Below are positions 34,924 through 44,816 of a stretch of DNA of 64,000 nucleotides, piece by piece. Source of the DNA: Alcaligenes faecalis. GTDB taxonomy: Bacteria; Pseudomonadota; Gammaproteobacteria; Burkholderiales; Burkholderiaceae_B. A program made the position numbers and the translations under genes. The notes below the pieces were generated by a model. It was not told where the DNA came from, made no database searches, and saw only the letters and a list, made by a program, of their open reading frames with translations. How positions within the stretch are numbered: the first letter of the stretch is position 1; each line of letters begins with the position of its first letter. The stretch spans positions 1,054,001-1,118,000 of the forward strand of contig NZ_CP023667.1 in the NCBI RefSeq assembly GCF_002443155.1, in the 5' to 3' direction.

Positions 34924-37020
34924 TTACACAGCAATAGGCTTGCCATCCGCACGCTGTATCACTACGGTCGAAGAACGCGGGCGTACCGTATTCATGCTGA
35001 CCACGGTGGCGTCATGCGTATCGTAGGCCGGCCAGTTCACCGGGTGCTGAATGTTCAGGAACAGGCTGGTGTGGTCCGGCGTCATGGTAAAGCCCGTAAT
35101 TTCGGCTTCGTTCGGGCCTACAAAGAAGCGACGCAGATCGGACTGGTTGCTGGCGTTGATGGCCGGGCCGGTGCCCGAGCTGTCTGCCAGGGCGCCGGGG
35201 ATAACGGCCAGCATCTGGTCGTTGGTGGCGCGGGCAACATTGTTTTTGCGTCCGCCATCAATGCCGTTGTCGGTCTGAATCCACAGAATGCCTCGGCTGT
35301 CGAAGCCCAGACCGTCAGGGCTGGCCAACTGGTTCAGATCGGTCAGGCCGGAGCGGTTGGTATCTGCGTCCGCACCCGAATCCGAGCCGAATACGAAGAT
35401 ATCCCACTGGAACTTGTTCGAACCGGGTTCGTCATGCCAGCGAATAACGTGACCGTTGACGTTGTTCAGACGCGGGTTCGCGGCGTTGGTGCCGGACGAT
35501 GCGTTGCGGCTGGTGTTGTTGGTCAGCGTCAGGTAGATGTCGCCGTTGCTGGGGTGGGTGGCGGTCCACTCGGGGCGATCCATCGGGGTGGCACCCACAA
35601 AGTCCGCTGCGCCACGGGTGTTGATCAGGATTTCTTCCAGGGTTTTGAACTTGTCGGACAAGGTGCCGCCATCCTTGCCTTTGGTGGAACCCGTCAGTGC
35701 CAGCCATTCGCCCGAACCGTCTTCATTAAAGCGGGCAACATACAAGGTTCCCTTGTCCAGATACTTGGCGCCCACGGCCAGGCGGTCGGTGCGCTGGGCA
35801 TCTTTCGGGTCCCAGGCGGCATCGGATACAAAGCGGTAAACGTATTCAAAGCGCGAGTCGTCGCCGCTGTAGAAAGCCAGGGGTTTGCCGGCTTCAGGTT
35901 TGCTGTAGGCACAGCCTTCGTGAGCAAAGCGGCCCATGGAGGTGCGCTTGGTGGCGATGCTGCTGGGGTCGTAGGGGTCGATCTCGACCAGGTAACCAAA
36001 GCCGTTGACTTCATTGCGCCAGTCTTCTGTTGCACTGGCACCGGTTTCCGTCACGTTAAAGCGAGCAAATTCGCCCAGTACTTCCGAAGGGTCTTGGGCG
36101 GCGGTTTCCCACTTGTAGCGGCCAGTCGGGCCAGCCGATACGCCCACACGCTGCTGGTGGGCCGGACGATTGCCGGTGTTCACAAAGCAGGCCGCCCAGT
36201 TCTCTTCAGCGGTGATGTAGGTGCCCCAGGGTGTGGTGCCGTTACCGCAGTTATTGTTGGTACCACGCACTTGCGTGCCGTTGGGCGAGAAGGGGGTCTT
36301 GACCCAGTCCGTGCCGCCAATAGGGCCAGCCAGTTTCATGGCAGTGGCAGAGGTAAAGCGACGGTTGTAGCGCGAGTTCTGAACGATGTCCCAACGGCCA
36401 TTGCTACGGCGAATATGGATGATGGCGACACCGTGGGCGTTGATTTCCTTGCGTACTTCTTCAGCCGGGCGCTTGCCATTGACCACGGTCGGGCCATTGG
36501 GGTGCAGGGCTTTTTCATCAATGTATTCGTGGTTGACGGCCAGCAGGCCCTCGGTAGAGCTGCCTTCCAGGGGGAAGAAGTGCATGCCGTCATGGTGCAT
36601 GCCCATGGAATTGAGCAGGTCGTTGGAGCTGTTATTGCCGTTCTTGTCCCAGGGCAGGGCATTGTCATTGATCGGCGTACCCCAAGGGGCCAGCACATGG
36701 GCAATGTAGCCGGGAGGCACGACACAGCCGTCGGTCATGGAAGTGGGCAGGGATTCAAAACCCAGTTTGACGCTTGCTGGTGGTTCCGGATCAGGGCCGG
36801 GGCCGGGGTTCGGGTTCTCGCCGCCACCGTTACCAGTGGAATTGCCACCCGTGCTGCCGCTATCACAGCCTGCCAGACCAAAGCTGGTCATGGTGGCCAA
36901 TGCAGCCGCCAGGCCACCGCGCATCACGGCACGGCGTGACATGCTTTTTTCCAGAATTTCACTAAAAGGGGTGTTCTGACTGACGTTACGTACAGTCTTG
37001 TCGGAGATATGTTTGCTCAT
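34924..37020 (-). CDS. phoX: PhoX-family alkaline phosphatase (DUF839), Tat-exported
   Basis: 698 residues from the ATG at 37018-37020 (MSKHISDKTVRNVSQNTPFS). A twin-arginine signal MSRRAVMRGGLAAALATMTS near residues 26-45 ends in a lipobox-like GLAGC, so the protein is exported folded and may be lipid-anchored. PhoX hallmarks are GLLAVNHEYID (calcium/phosphate site), NNCGNGTTPWGTYITAEENW, GRFAHEGCAY, and SPDGLGFDSRGILWIQTDNG. PhoX hydrolyses phosphomonoesters using calcium and iron. A Pho box lies 58 bp upstream, so phosphate-starvation control is likely. The gene is isolated on the minus strand. Confidence 0.95.
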   Translation of the reverse strand: MSKHISDKTVRNVSQNTPFSEILEKSMSRRAVMRGGLAAALATMTSFGLAGCDSGSTGGNSTGNGGGENPNPGPGPDPEPPASVKLGFESLPTSMTDGCVVPPGYIAHVLAPWGTPINDNALPWDKNGNNSSNDLLNSMGMHHDGMHFFPLEGSSTEGLLAVNHEYIDEKALHPNGPTVVNGKRPAEEVRKEINAHGVAIIHIRRSNGRWDIVQNSRYNRRFTSATAMKLAGPIGGTDWVKTPFSPNGTQVRGTNNNCGNGTTPWGTYITAEENWAACFVNTGNRPAHQQRVGVSAGPTGRYKWETAAQDPSEVLGEFARFNVTETGASATEDWRNEVNGFGYLVEIDPYDPSSIATKRTSMGRFAHEGCAYSKPEAGKPLAFYSGDDSRFEYVYRFVSDAAWDPKDAQRTDRLAVGAKYLDKGTLYVARFNEDGSGEWLALTGSTKGKDGGTLSDKFKTLEEILINTRGAADFVGATPMDRPEWTATHPSNGDIYLTLTNNTSRNASSGTNAANPRLNNVNGHVIRWHDEPGSNKFQWDIFVFGSDSGADADTNRSGLTDLNQLASPDGLGFDSRGILWIQTDNGIDGGRKNNVARATNDQMLAVIPGALADSSGTGPAINASNQSDLRRFFVGPNEAEITGFTMTPDHTSLFLNIQHPVNWPAYDTHDATVVSMNTVRPRSSTVVIQRADGKPIAV

Positions 37021-37062
37021 AGTGATCAATAGCGCCAAGGCTGAGTTGTGGGGGTAGCGCTC

Positions 37063-37096
37063 ATGCTAGTGGCTCAACGTGAAAGGTCTATGACAA
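37063..37096 (-). promoter_or_regulatory. PhoB box and -10 element of phoX
   Basis: On the minus strand the 18 bases from 37096 to 37079 (TTGTCATAGACCTTTCAC) match the PhoB consensus CTGTCATAAATCTGTCAC at 14 of 18 positions. Exactly ten bases later stands TAGCAT (37068-37063), a plausible -10, the spacing seen at PhoB-dependent promoters where the box replaces the -35. Confidence 0.75.
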
Positions 37097-37523
37097 GGAG
37101 CTGAATGTTCGGGATGGTGGCTTTTTGTTGGCTTGCCCGGGTGGAGGGGAAACGAAGGGGCAAGCGGGCAGGGTCTGGCGCTGGTTTTTGGCGATGCTGG
37201 TTTGTTCGCCGGATCAGGCTGGAATTGGACTTTTGTTTTAATTAAAAAAATCAGTGCCTTGGCTATTGGGCGAATATCGATTTTGTTTCATGTACAGAGT
37301 TGTACACTTTTTTTGTTTTTTGCCGTAACTCTGTTTGAGTATTTCCCTATCTATTTAGAACACAAGGACTAAAGCGACCTTGAGTTCTTTTTGGTGTTCA
37401 GGAATCTTTAAGGTTCAAAGCCCGTTTTTTTTCATGGTGTACGCCCCATGAATGGGCCTTTTTCAGAGGCTTTGATACTTCCTATTTGTTGTACTATGTT
37501 TCTTTTTTTTCTTCGGGAACTCA
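37097..37523. other. AT-rich intergenic region upstream of the srf operon
   Basis: About 430 bp with no gene, more AT-rich than its surroundings. It holds a hairpin at 37420-37463 (outer GCCC/GGGC, inner TTCATGG/CCATGAA) followed by CTTTTT, which could be a terminator or leader attenuator, and several T-runs. A promoter for the operon must lie here; TTGATA (37473-37478) with TACTAT about 14 bases later is only a weak candidate. Confidence 0.5.
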
Positions 37524-39005
37524 ATGAAGCAAGGGGTTTTACTGCGCAGTGGCCGTGCCGATGCTTTCATGGCTTTAGGTGAGGGCGGTCGACCGGTATT
37601 TCGCTCCGCTTTACAGTTGCGAGAAGCCTTGCGCCGTCGGGCGGGCAACTTTGCCGACCATCTGGCGATTCCGCAAAGCAATGAAACGGGTTCCACGCTG
37701 GATTGGTACAGCCCGGTCTCTGGCCAGGTCGTACCCTGGACCGCCGCTACCGAGCAAGAACGCGAAGAAGGCTTGAAGCAATTAAGTGCTTTTCAGGCCC
37801 GGTTGAACGAGATGACCCCAAGCATGGATGCCGAAGAGCAAGAGGCTTTGGGCGACAAGGCCTTGTTCTCCAGCTTGCTGCGCCGCGTGCTTTATTTCCC
37901 GGACGATAACTTTGTGTATCTGGTCAATGGCAAGCCCGTGTTGACCTTCTGGGGTTTTCTGCATCACGGTGCAGATCAGAATCAGGACCCCTTGCTGCCT
38001 TTGATGCCCGCGCCTAAAGCCGCGCCTGTCGTGGCTCCACCTGTGGTGCCGCCCGTCGAGCCCGTGGTGGCCCCTGTCGTGGCCCCGGTTGCTGCCAGTT
38101 GGTGGTCCCGCTGGTGGTGGCGTTTGCTGGCTTTGCTCTTGCTGCTGGCCTTGCTCTTGTTTGGTTTGCGTTGGTGCACCACGCCGGTTGTGCCCGATAC
38201 CCCTTTGGGTTCCTTCACTTCCAGCGTAGGCAGCTACTTGCCCGAGAAAGTCCGTAATTGGCTGGGCTGGTCCTTGCCTAAACTGGATGCTGGCGCCTTG
38301 CTACCGAATGGTCGTGTGGATGCGACAGGCCTTGTCCCCACGGGCACCGTTCCGGTGGTTCCAGGCGCCACAGGTGCTGGCACCGCTCCCGGTGTTGAAG
38401 CACCAGGGGCTGCCGCTCCGGGAGCGGAGGCTCCTGCCGCAGCGGGTGCTCCGGATGCGGGGCAGGCTCCTGATGCCACGCCGCCTACACCGACAGCCGA
38501 ACCCGGCGCAAACGCCAATCCTCAGCCGCCTGAATTGCCTCAAGACCCGGCAAGCCCGCCTGCTGATCCTGCCGCGCCCCCAACACCGGATGCCAACCCA
38601 GCTGCTCCGGCCACGCCTGCTGCCCCTGCCGGTTCCTTGGTGGTGCCGCCTGATGCCTTGCAGTCCGGCAAGATGGATTTTCTGAATGGCCAGTGGGCTG
38701 CCCGCATGGGTGTGCAAGACAGCCAAACCGGCAAACCCGTGCAACTGCAATATCAGTTGAAAGACGGTGCAGGCAATGTGCAGATCAAGCGTGGCGACGG
38801 CGTTCAGTGTGAAGCTCCCGTGTCTGCGTCGTCTGAGCAGGGTCGCTTGATTTTGAATGCCAATTCCGCCGCAAAGTGCACGGACAATGCCGCTTACGAT
38901 ATGCCCAAGATTGTGTGCGACCCCGGCGCAGCGGGCGCAGCTGCCCAATGTGCGGGCATGTACGGCTCCAATGCCTTTCCTTTGATCTTGCAGCAATCCG
39001 AATGA
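37524..39005 (+). CDS. srfA: SrfA-family membrane protein
   Basis: 493 residues. The N-terminal cytoplasmic domain (1-150, MKQGVLLRSGRADAFMALGE; DDNFVYLVNGKPVLTFWGFL) matches the SrfA family. A Pro/Val-rich stretch leads to a single membrane helix (WWWRLLALLLLLALLLFGLR, about 194-213), then a very long Ala/Pro/Gly-rich linker (about 270-370) and a small C-terminal domain with four cysteines (FLNGQWAARMGVQDSQTGKP onward). The function of SrfA is unknown; the srfABC name comes from SsrB-regulated genes of Salmonella. The first gene of the operon, it leaves 16 bp before srfB. Confidence 0.82.
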   Translation: MKQGVLLRSGRADAFMALGEGGRPVFRSALQLREALRRRAGNFADHLAIPQSNETGSTLDWYSPVSGQVVPWTAATEQEREEGLKQLSAFQARLNEMTPSMDAEEQEALGDKALFSSLLRRVLYFPDDNFVYLVNGKPVLTFWGFLHHGADQNQDPLLPLMPAPKAAPVVAPPVVPPVEPVVAPVVAPVAASWWSRWWWRLLALLLLLALLLFGLRWCTTPVVPDTPLGSFTSSVGSYLPEKVRNWLGWSLPKLDAGALLPNGRVDATGLVPTGTVPVVPGATGAGTAPGVEAPGAAAPGAEAPAAAGAPDAGQAPDATPPTPTAEPGANANPQPPELPQDPASPPADPAAPPTPDANPAAPATPAAPAGSLVVPPDALQSGKMDFLNGQWAARMGVQDSQTGKPVQLQYQLKDGAGNVQIKRGDGVQCEAPVSASSEQGRLILNANSAAKCTDNAAYDMPKIVCDPGAAGAAAQCAGMYGSNAFPLILQQSE

Positions 39006-39021
39006 TGAGTGCTTGAATCTT

Positions 39022-42000
39022 ATGTTGCCTGAATTACTCAAACACGATGGCTTGGTTACTTTGATTGAAAACACCGGAGTCCAGTTCATGGACTTCGGTT
39101 TTGACATCAACGCTCCCACTTTGGGCAGCAAGAAGCTGGGCACCTTGAACCACTCTTTCTTCAGCACGAACGGCCAGAATTGGCGTTTCCTGTTTGAAGG
39201 CTTGCAGTTTGGCCAGGAACAAACCCTGTTCCATCAGCCAGAAGGCGAGGTCGGGGTGTACCAGGGCGGCGGCCGCAATGATCAGGAATGCGATGTCTCT
39301 TTGAGCCGCACCCTGGATCTGTTCGATGGCCTGTGGCTGCCCGTGCCCTATGTGCGCTTTGTGGCACCGCATCGCTTTGATCATGGCCCGGCCAGCTGGA
39401 GCCGTCTGCGCGTCGTGCGTCTGGAAACGCCCGATCGCGACGGCAATACACACCGTATTACGGTTGCCTGCGATACCAGCGTGGTGGACCTGACCGAGGG
39501 TGCGGCCTACCTGGCCCCCTTGCGTGAAGACATCAATGCCGGGGCCTTGTTCCGCATTGCCTGCGACAGCGCCCATATGGACTGGTTCCTGAACCGCGAC
39601 TGGGTGCAGGAATGGTTGCTGGAAGTCTATAAAGACAACGTCAACAAAACGCGCAATATTGACTTTGGCGAAGACGTGAACGCCTTGCGTTCGGCTCAGC
39701 TGCATTTCCTGAATCTGCTCAGCCTGTTTGCGCCGCCGCATGAGTGCGTGGATGGTCGTTCCGAAGCCTGGGTGCGCCTGCCGGACATCAAGGTGCTGGC
39801 TGCCAACTGGCAAAGCGAACAGGTCATTCCTGTGGACTTGGTGCTGGACGTGGGGAACTCGCGCACTTGCGGGATTCTGATTGAAAACCACGGTCAGGAC
39901 GACTCCGGCTTGCGGCAGAACTATGTGCTGCAACTGCGGGACTTGTCGCATCCGCATCAGGTGTACAGCAAGCCCTTTGAAAGTCGCGTGGAGTTTGCGC
40001 AGACGGACTTTGGCAAGAACCACTTGTCCCTGAAAAGCGGACGCCCCACCGCCTTCTCCTGGCCCACTTTAGTGCGTGTCGGGGATGAGGCCGCGCGTCT
40101 GGCTGCCCGCCGTCGCGGCACCGAGGGCACGACCGGGCTGTCCAGCCCCAAGCGCTACTTGTGGGACGAAAACGAATACAAGCACGGCTGGCGTTTCAGC
40201 CAGCAGTACGACCGCTCCGATGCAGAGCCGCGTGCCCTGGCGGCACCGTTCTCCCTGCATATCGACGAGCGTGGCGAAGCCCTGTACACCCTGGACGAAG
40301 ACGACCGTCTGCCGGTGTTCGAGCCTTTCTATTCGCGCAGCTCGGTCATGACTTTCATGCTGACTGAGGTGCTGGCCCAGGCGCTGCTGCAAATCAACAG
40401 CCCGGCCCAGCGGGTACGCCAAGGTCACTCCAACAAGCCTCGCCGCTTGAGCAATATTGTCCTGACCGTGCCGCCCGGCATGCCTTTGGTAGAACGCAGC
40501 TTGCTGGCTGAACGTCTGCGTCAGGCCATTGGTCTGTTGTGGACCAGCATGGACTGGTATCAAGGCGAAGAAGACCCTTATGGTCTGGAGCCTTCTGAAT
40601 CGGGCCGCATGCCGGAGAACCTGCGCGTGCCTCTGCCCGAGTTCCGGGTGGAATGGGACGAGGCTACCAGCTCTCAACTGGTCTACCTGTTTACCGAAAT
40701 TACCCAGAACTTCGCTGGCCATGCTGACGAGTTCTTTGATGCGGTTGCCGCTCCCTACAAGGAAGATCGGGAAACGCTGACGCTGGGCATTATTGATATT
40801 GGCGGCGGTACCACCGATATCGTGATCAGTGACTACACCTTGCGTCGCCCGGCAGGGGCGGGCGGTGGCAGCAACCTGACCATCTCGCCCAAACAGCGTT
40901 TCCGTGACAGCTTCCGCGTGGCCGGTGATGACATCTTGCTGGACGTCATCCAGCGCTATGTGCTGCCCGCCTTTGAAGATGCCTTGAGCCATGCCGGTGT
41001 GGAAGACACGGATGTGTTCCTGTCGCGTCTGTGCGGCAATGAAAAAGCCGATGCCGATAAAGCCGTCTTGCGTCAGCAACTGGCCTTGCAGGTCTTTGTA
41101 CCGCTGGGCCTGGAGTTCCTGAAACGCTACGAAGCCTACGATCCGCATGAAGACCCGCGCGCCGTCCAGTCCTTGCCGTGGGGCGAGCTGCTGGAGTTCG
41201 AGCACCTGCAGGGCGATCAGGCCAATGCACCGTTGTCACACGCGTCGGCAGGCTCGGCCGATGCCTTGCCACGGGTCTCCAGCAAGGTGGTTCAGTACGT
41301 GCTGGACGAGTTGCACAAGCATGCCGGTCAGCGCGTCGATCTGGAATTGGCCAAGGTTGAACAGCCTTTTGATCTGGCCCATTTGCACCAGGGTCTGGTC
41401 AGCGGTTCTCTGAACATCAACGATCCCTTGCGCGCCTTCTGCGAAGTGCTGAATTACTACGATTGCGACATTGTGCTGATGGCCGGACGTCCTTCGCGTC
41501 TGCCGGGTGTACAAGCCTATGTGCGCTCGCAAATGCCGGTATCGCCTACGCGCTTGCTACCTTTGCACAATTACCGCACGGGCAGCTGGTATCCCTTCCA
41601 TACCAATGGTCGGATCGACGATCCCAAGAGCACGGCCTCGGTTGGCGCCATGCTGTGCCTGCTTTGCTACAACATGAATATTGACCAGTTCAATTTCAAA
41701 GTATCGAATCTGCGCCCGCGCTCCACCCTGCGTCACATCGGGATTATTGACTCCAATAATCAGATCAAGGATCAGGACATCGTCTACAAGGACGTGCTCC
41801 AGATGGACCCCGATACCCGCGAGGAAATGGTGACGCTGGAAAGCGTCAGCAGCGAAGACTCCGACGGTTATCACCTGCTCATGCAGGGCAGCTATCTGCG
41901 TCTGGGTTATCGGCAACTGGATGTAGAGCGCTGGCCCGCCTCGCCCTTGTATTACCTGCACCTGAACGAGAAGGTGCGTCGCCAGATGGCCGATGCGCCT

Positions 42001-42240
42001 GACGACGATGGCCAACTGCCATCCATGGAAGTGACCTTGATGGTGGACAAGACGTCCCAAGGTGGGCAAGGACGCCGTTTGATCAGCGATCGTCTGAAGA
42101 TCAAGAACTCGGCACCCCGGGACTTCAAACTGAGTGGCGTGTCCAAAGGGGCCGTCCGTATCCAGCTCAACACCATGCTGGAAGCAGGCCTGGGTGATTC
42201 TCCATATTGGCTCGATAGCGGGAGCGTAGTGCTCAAATGA
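39022..42240 (+). CDS. srfB: SrfB-family protein (Hsp70/actin-like ATPase fold)
   Basis: 1072 residues from the ATG at 39022. Two actin/Hsp70-type phosphate loops are readable: VDLVLDVGNSRTCGILIEN (about 271-289) and TLGIIDIGGGTTDIVISDY (about 587-605), with a later glycine-rich segment CDIVLMAGRPSRLPGVQAYV (about 814-833) like the adenosine motif. It should therefore bind ATP. It is cytoplasmic, without signal or membrane helices. It overlaps srfC by 4 bp (ATGA), the strict partnering seen in this family. Substrate or client proteins are unknown. Confidence 0.88.
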   Translation: MLPELLKHDGLVTLIENTGVQFMDFGFDINAPTLGSKKLGTLNHSFFSTNGQNWRFLFEGLQFGQEQTLFHQPEGEVGVYQGGGRNDQECDVSLSRTLDLFDGLWLPVPYVRFVAPHRFDHGPASWSRLRVVRLETPDRDGNTHRITVACDTSVVDLTEGAAYLAPLREDINAGALFRIACDSAHMDWFLNRDWVQEWLLEVYKDNVNKTRNIDFGEDVNALRSAQLHFLNLLSLFAPPHECVDGRSEAWVRLPDIKVLAANWQSEQVIPVDLVLDVGNSRTCGILIENHGQDDSGLRQNYVLQLRDLSHPHQVYSKPFESRVEFAQTDFGKNHLSLKSGRPTAFSWPTLVRVGDEAARLAARRRGTEGTTGLSSPKRYLWDENEYKHGWRFSQQYDRSDAEPRALAAPFSLHIDERGEALYTLDEDDRLPVFEPFYSRSSVMTFMLTEVLAQALLQINSPAQRVRQGHSNKPRRLSNIVLTVPPGMPLVERSLLAERLRQAIGLLWTSMDWYQGEEDPYGLEPSESGRMPENLRVPLPEFRVEWDEATSSQLVYLFTEITQNFAGHADEFFDAVAAPYKEDRETLTLGIIDIGGGTTDIVISDYTLRRPAGAGGGSNLTISPKQRFRDSFRVAGDDILLDVIQRYVLPAFEDALSHAGVEDTDVFLSRLCGNEKADADKAVLRQQLALQVFVPLGLEFLKRYEAYDPHEDPRAVQSLPWGELLEFEHLQGDQANAPLSHASAGSADALPRVSSKVVQYVLDELHKHAGQRVDLELAKVEQPFDLAHLHQGLVSGSLNINDPLRAFCEVLNYYDCDIVLMAGRPSRLPGVQAYVRSQMPVSPTRLLPLHNYRTGSWYPFHTNGRIDDPKSTASVGAMLCLLCYNMNIDQFNFKVSNLRPRSTLRHIGIIDSNNQIKDQDIVYKDVLQMDPDTREEMVTLESVSSEDSDGYHLLMQGSYLRLGYRQLDVERWPASPLYYLHLNEKVRRQMADAPDDDGQLPSMEVTLMVDKTSQGGQGRRLISDRLKIKNSAPRDFKLSGVSKGAVRIQLNTMLEAGLGDSPYWLDSGSVVLK

Positions 42241-44816
42241 TGGACATGACGACCTTACAGCAGGATTTGTGCCAGGACTGGCAGAACGTATACCAAGGTG
42301 CCGGACAGGCCATTGACTGGGTGATGCAGGCTCGCGCCTCGTCGCAGCGCCTGAACGCGCAGGCCGATAGCCTGGTGCTGGAACTGCGCCGTGCCCGCAA
42401 TACCGCCCGTAGTCTGGGCGTGGTGTCAGGCCGCCCCATGACGATTGGTTTCTTTGGCCTGTCGCAGGCGGGCAAGTCTTACCTGATTTCCAGTCTTGCC
42501 GCCGGTGGCAATGGCCGTCTGGAAACCAATTACGGCGGGGAAACCATCGACTTCCTGCGCCATGTGAACCCGCCAGGGGGCGGTAAGGAAGCCACGGGTC
42601 TGGTGACGCGCTTTAGCCGCAATGCCACCGCAGGCCCGGATGCCTATCCCGTCGAACTGCAGATTTTCTCTGAAGTCGATATGGTGAAAATCCTGGTCAA
42701 TAGTTACTTCAATGACTTTGACAAGGAACAGATCGGCTACACCTTTGCCGCAGACCGCATCAAGGCCTTGATCGAATCGCTCAAGAGCCGTGCCGGTGCA
42801 AACGATGCAGGCTTGAGCGCTGATGATGCCGTGTCCCTGTGGGATTACGTGCGCAGCAGCTTTGGCAATACCACTCGCTTGCTGGACAGCACCTATTGGC
42901 CGGAGGTTATCAATCTGGCCCCTGCCTTGCGTCTGGAAGACCGGGCACAGCTGTTCTCCATCTTGTGGGGCGAGCAGGCTGAGCTGAGCGAGCTTTATAT
43001 CGGCCTGGCTAAAGTGCTGCAGGCTCTGGGGCATCCCAGCAAGGTTTACGCACCACTGACGGCGCTGATTCGTCGCGAAGGCGATGGCTTTGTGCAGCAA
43101 GACAGCATCATGAACGTGGACGTGCTCGAATCGTTGGGCAGTGCCACCGAGAAAAGCCTGAGCGTGTTGCCTGTGCGCGAGCAGGACGGCCAGCCCGTCG
43201 TTGCCGCCCAAGCGGTCGAAGTGCCTTTGGCTCATCTGGCAGCGTTGACGGTGGAGCTGACTTTCCCCCTGATTGGTGAAACCCAAGGCGGCGGCGTGGA
43301 CAAGGTTGATCTGCTGGACTTCCCCGGTTACCGGGGTCGCCTGAATATTCGCTCCGTGCAGGATGCCGGTGCCGCTTCGGAAAGCAGCGGTGGCAACCCC
43401 GCTTCGCAACTGATTCTGCGCGGCAAGGTGGCTTATCTGTTTGAGCGCTATACCGATCAGCAGGAAATGAACGGCCTGGTCATGTGCACCGCTTCGGACA
43501 AGCAAAGCGATGTGAAAGATGTAGAGCCCGTGCTGACGCGCTGGGTCCATCGCACTCAGGGTGCCACGCCGCAGGAACGCCAGAACCGTAAAGTGGGTCT
43601 GATGTGGGCCATCACCATGTTCGACAAACGTATCGGCGCCTCCCTGATTCAGGACGATGCCCAGGTGCGCGACAGCTGGGACGGCTTGATGAAGATGAGC
43701 TTCAAAGAGCGTTTCGGCCACTGCGAATGGTTGCAGCAATGGCGTCCGGATCAGCCCTTCTCCAACACCTTCCTGGTGCGCAAGCCCGGTATGCCCACCC
43801 CCTTTATTGATCTGGACACCGAAAGCCGGGAGCTATCCATTACGGCATCCGTGGCCGAGAAAATGGGGCGCATGCGTGGCAGCTTTATCGAAAACCCGCT
43901 ACTGGCACAGCAATTAAGTGATCCGGCCGAAGCCTGGGACGCCATGCTGGCTTTGAATGATGGCGGCATGCAGCGTTTGCGTGCGTATGTGGCCCAGATT
44001 GGTGGTCTGGACTTCAAACTGATGCGCTTGCAGGAACAGTTCCGTAGCTTGCATGACAGCCTGGTCAAGAAGTCCCTGCATTCCTGGTACAGCCAGGACG
44101 GCGACCAGCAATCGGTGGTCAAGGAAGCCTTGGCCAAACAGTTCCGGCAGGAACTGCCTGCTTACCGCGCCATTGTGGGTGAGCTGCTGGCTGCGCTGCA
44201 CCTGCCACAAGATACCTTGCGTGATCTGTTCCTGAGCCTGGGCTCCAGCAAATCCGAACCGGACGAGCCGGGCGTTCTGACGCAAGAGCAGCCCTTCGAG
44301 CAGCAGTACGCCGATCTGGTGTACCGCAGTTGGGTCAGTCAGTTGCGCGAGCTGCCCGCCGGCCGTACCAATCAGAACGTGCTGCGCATGCCGGTGGATT
44401 TGCTCTCCAGTCTGGTTGAAGAGCTGATTGTGGCCTCGGACCGTTGGGCCTTGCGCGACAAGTTGCTGGCTGTGCTGACCAAGCGCCGTCAAAGCGGCGT
44501 GCGTCGCGAGCGTCTGGCCGATCGCCAGGTCTGCAATGTGGCCATGACGATCAGCGAGTTTGTGACCTGGTTCTACCTGAAAGGCGGCAGCGACGACTTC
44601 TTCAAGAGCCCCAAAGCCTTTGGCCAGGATGGCATGCCGGCTTTGCCGGCAGAGCCCCAGGACCACGGCGCGATTTTCTTTGAACAATGGCTGGCCGCTT
44701 TGGCACACACCACTTTGCATAACGCCGGTTATGAAGGTGGCCGTGAACTGAGCCTGGAGCAGAACCAGGCCTTGGGACGCATTCTGGAACGATTTACCGA
44801 TAAGAGCGTGGCATGA
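42237..44816 (+). CDS. srfC: SrfC-family protein (dynamin-like GTPase)
   Basis: 859 residues. The G1/Walker A loop is GFFGLSQAGKSYLISSLA (about 71-88) and the G3-like motif is VDLLDFPGYRGRLN (about 357-370). The rest is helical, as in large dynamin-like GTPases. It lacks membrane helices. Coupled 4-bp overlaps on both sides (ATGA with srfB and with the next gene) imply stoichiometric synthesis. With SrfB it makes an ATPase-GTPase pair of unknown target. Confidence 0.86.
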   Translation: MMDMTTLQQDLCQDWQNVYQGAGQAIDWVMQARASSQRLNAQADSLVLELRRARNTARSLGVVSGRPMTIGFFGLSQAGKSYLISSLAAGGNGRLETNYGGETIDFLRHVNPPGGGKEATGLVTRFSRNATAGPDAYPVELQIFSEVDMVKILVNSYFNDFDKEQIGYTFAADRIKALIESLKSRAGANDAGLSADDAVSLWDYVRSSFGNTTRLLDSTYWPEVINLAPALRLEDRAQLFSILWGEQAELSELYIGLAKVLQALGHPSKVYAPLTALIRREGDGFVQQDSIMNVDVLESLGSATEKSLSVLPVREQDGQPVVAAQAVEVPLAHLAALTVELTFPLIGETQGGGVDKVDLLDFPGYRGRLNIRSVQDAGAASESSGGNPASQLILRGKVAYLFERYTDQQEMNGLVMCTASDKQSDVKDVEPVLTRWVHRTQGATPQERQNRKVGLMWAITMFDKRIGASLIQDDAQVRDSWDGLMKMSFKERFGHCEWLQQWRPDQPFSNTFLVRKPGMPTPFIDLDTESRELSITASVAEKMGRMRGSFIENPLLAQQLSDPAEAWDAMLALNDGGMQRLRAYVAQIGGLDFKLMRLQEQFRSLHDSLVKKSLHSWYSQDGDQQSVVKEALAKQFRQELPAYRAIVGELLAALHLPQDTLRDLFLSLGSSKSEPDEPGVLTQEQPFEQQYADLVYRSWVSQLRELPAGRTNQNVLRMPVDLLSSLVEELIVASDRWALRDKLLAVLTKRRQSGVRRERLADRQVCNVAMTISEFVTWFYLKGGSDDFFKSPKAFGQDGMPALPAEPQDHGAIFFEQWLAALAHTTLHNAGYEGGRELSLEQNQALGRILERFTDKSVA

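Noticed and set aside
38240..38640. Repeat array in srfA and in the last VWA gene (53250-53500), considered as CRISPR-like
   Set aside because: These are in-frame Pro/Ala/Gly or Pro/Glu/Lys codon repeats of protein linkers, without regular repeat-spacer units.
37524..44816. Type VI secretion cluster
   Set aside because: Early resemblance (membrane proteins with ATPase and VWA) does not hold: no TssB/C sheath, Hcp, VgrG, ClpV or TssM-like genes are present; SrfA/SrfB/SrfC families fit.
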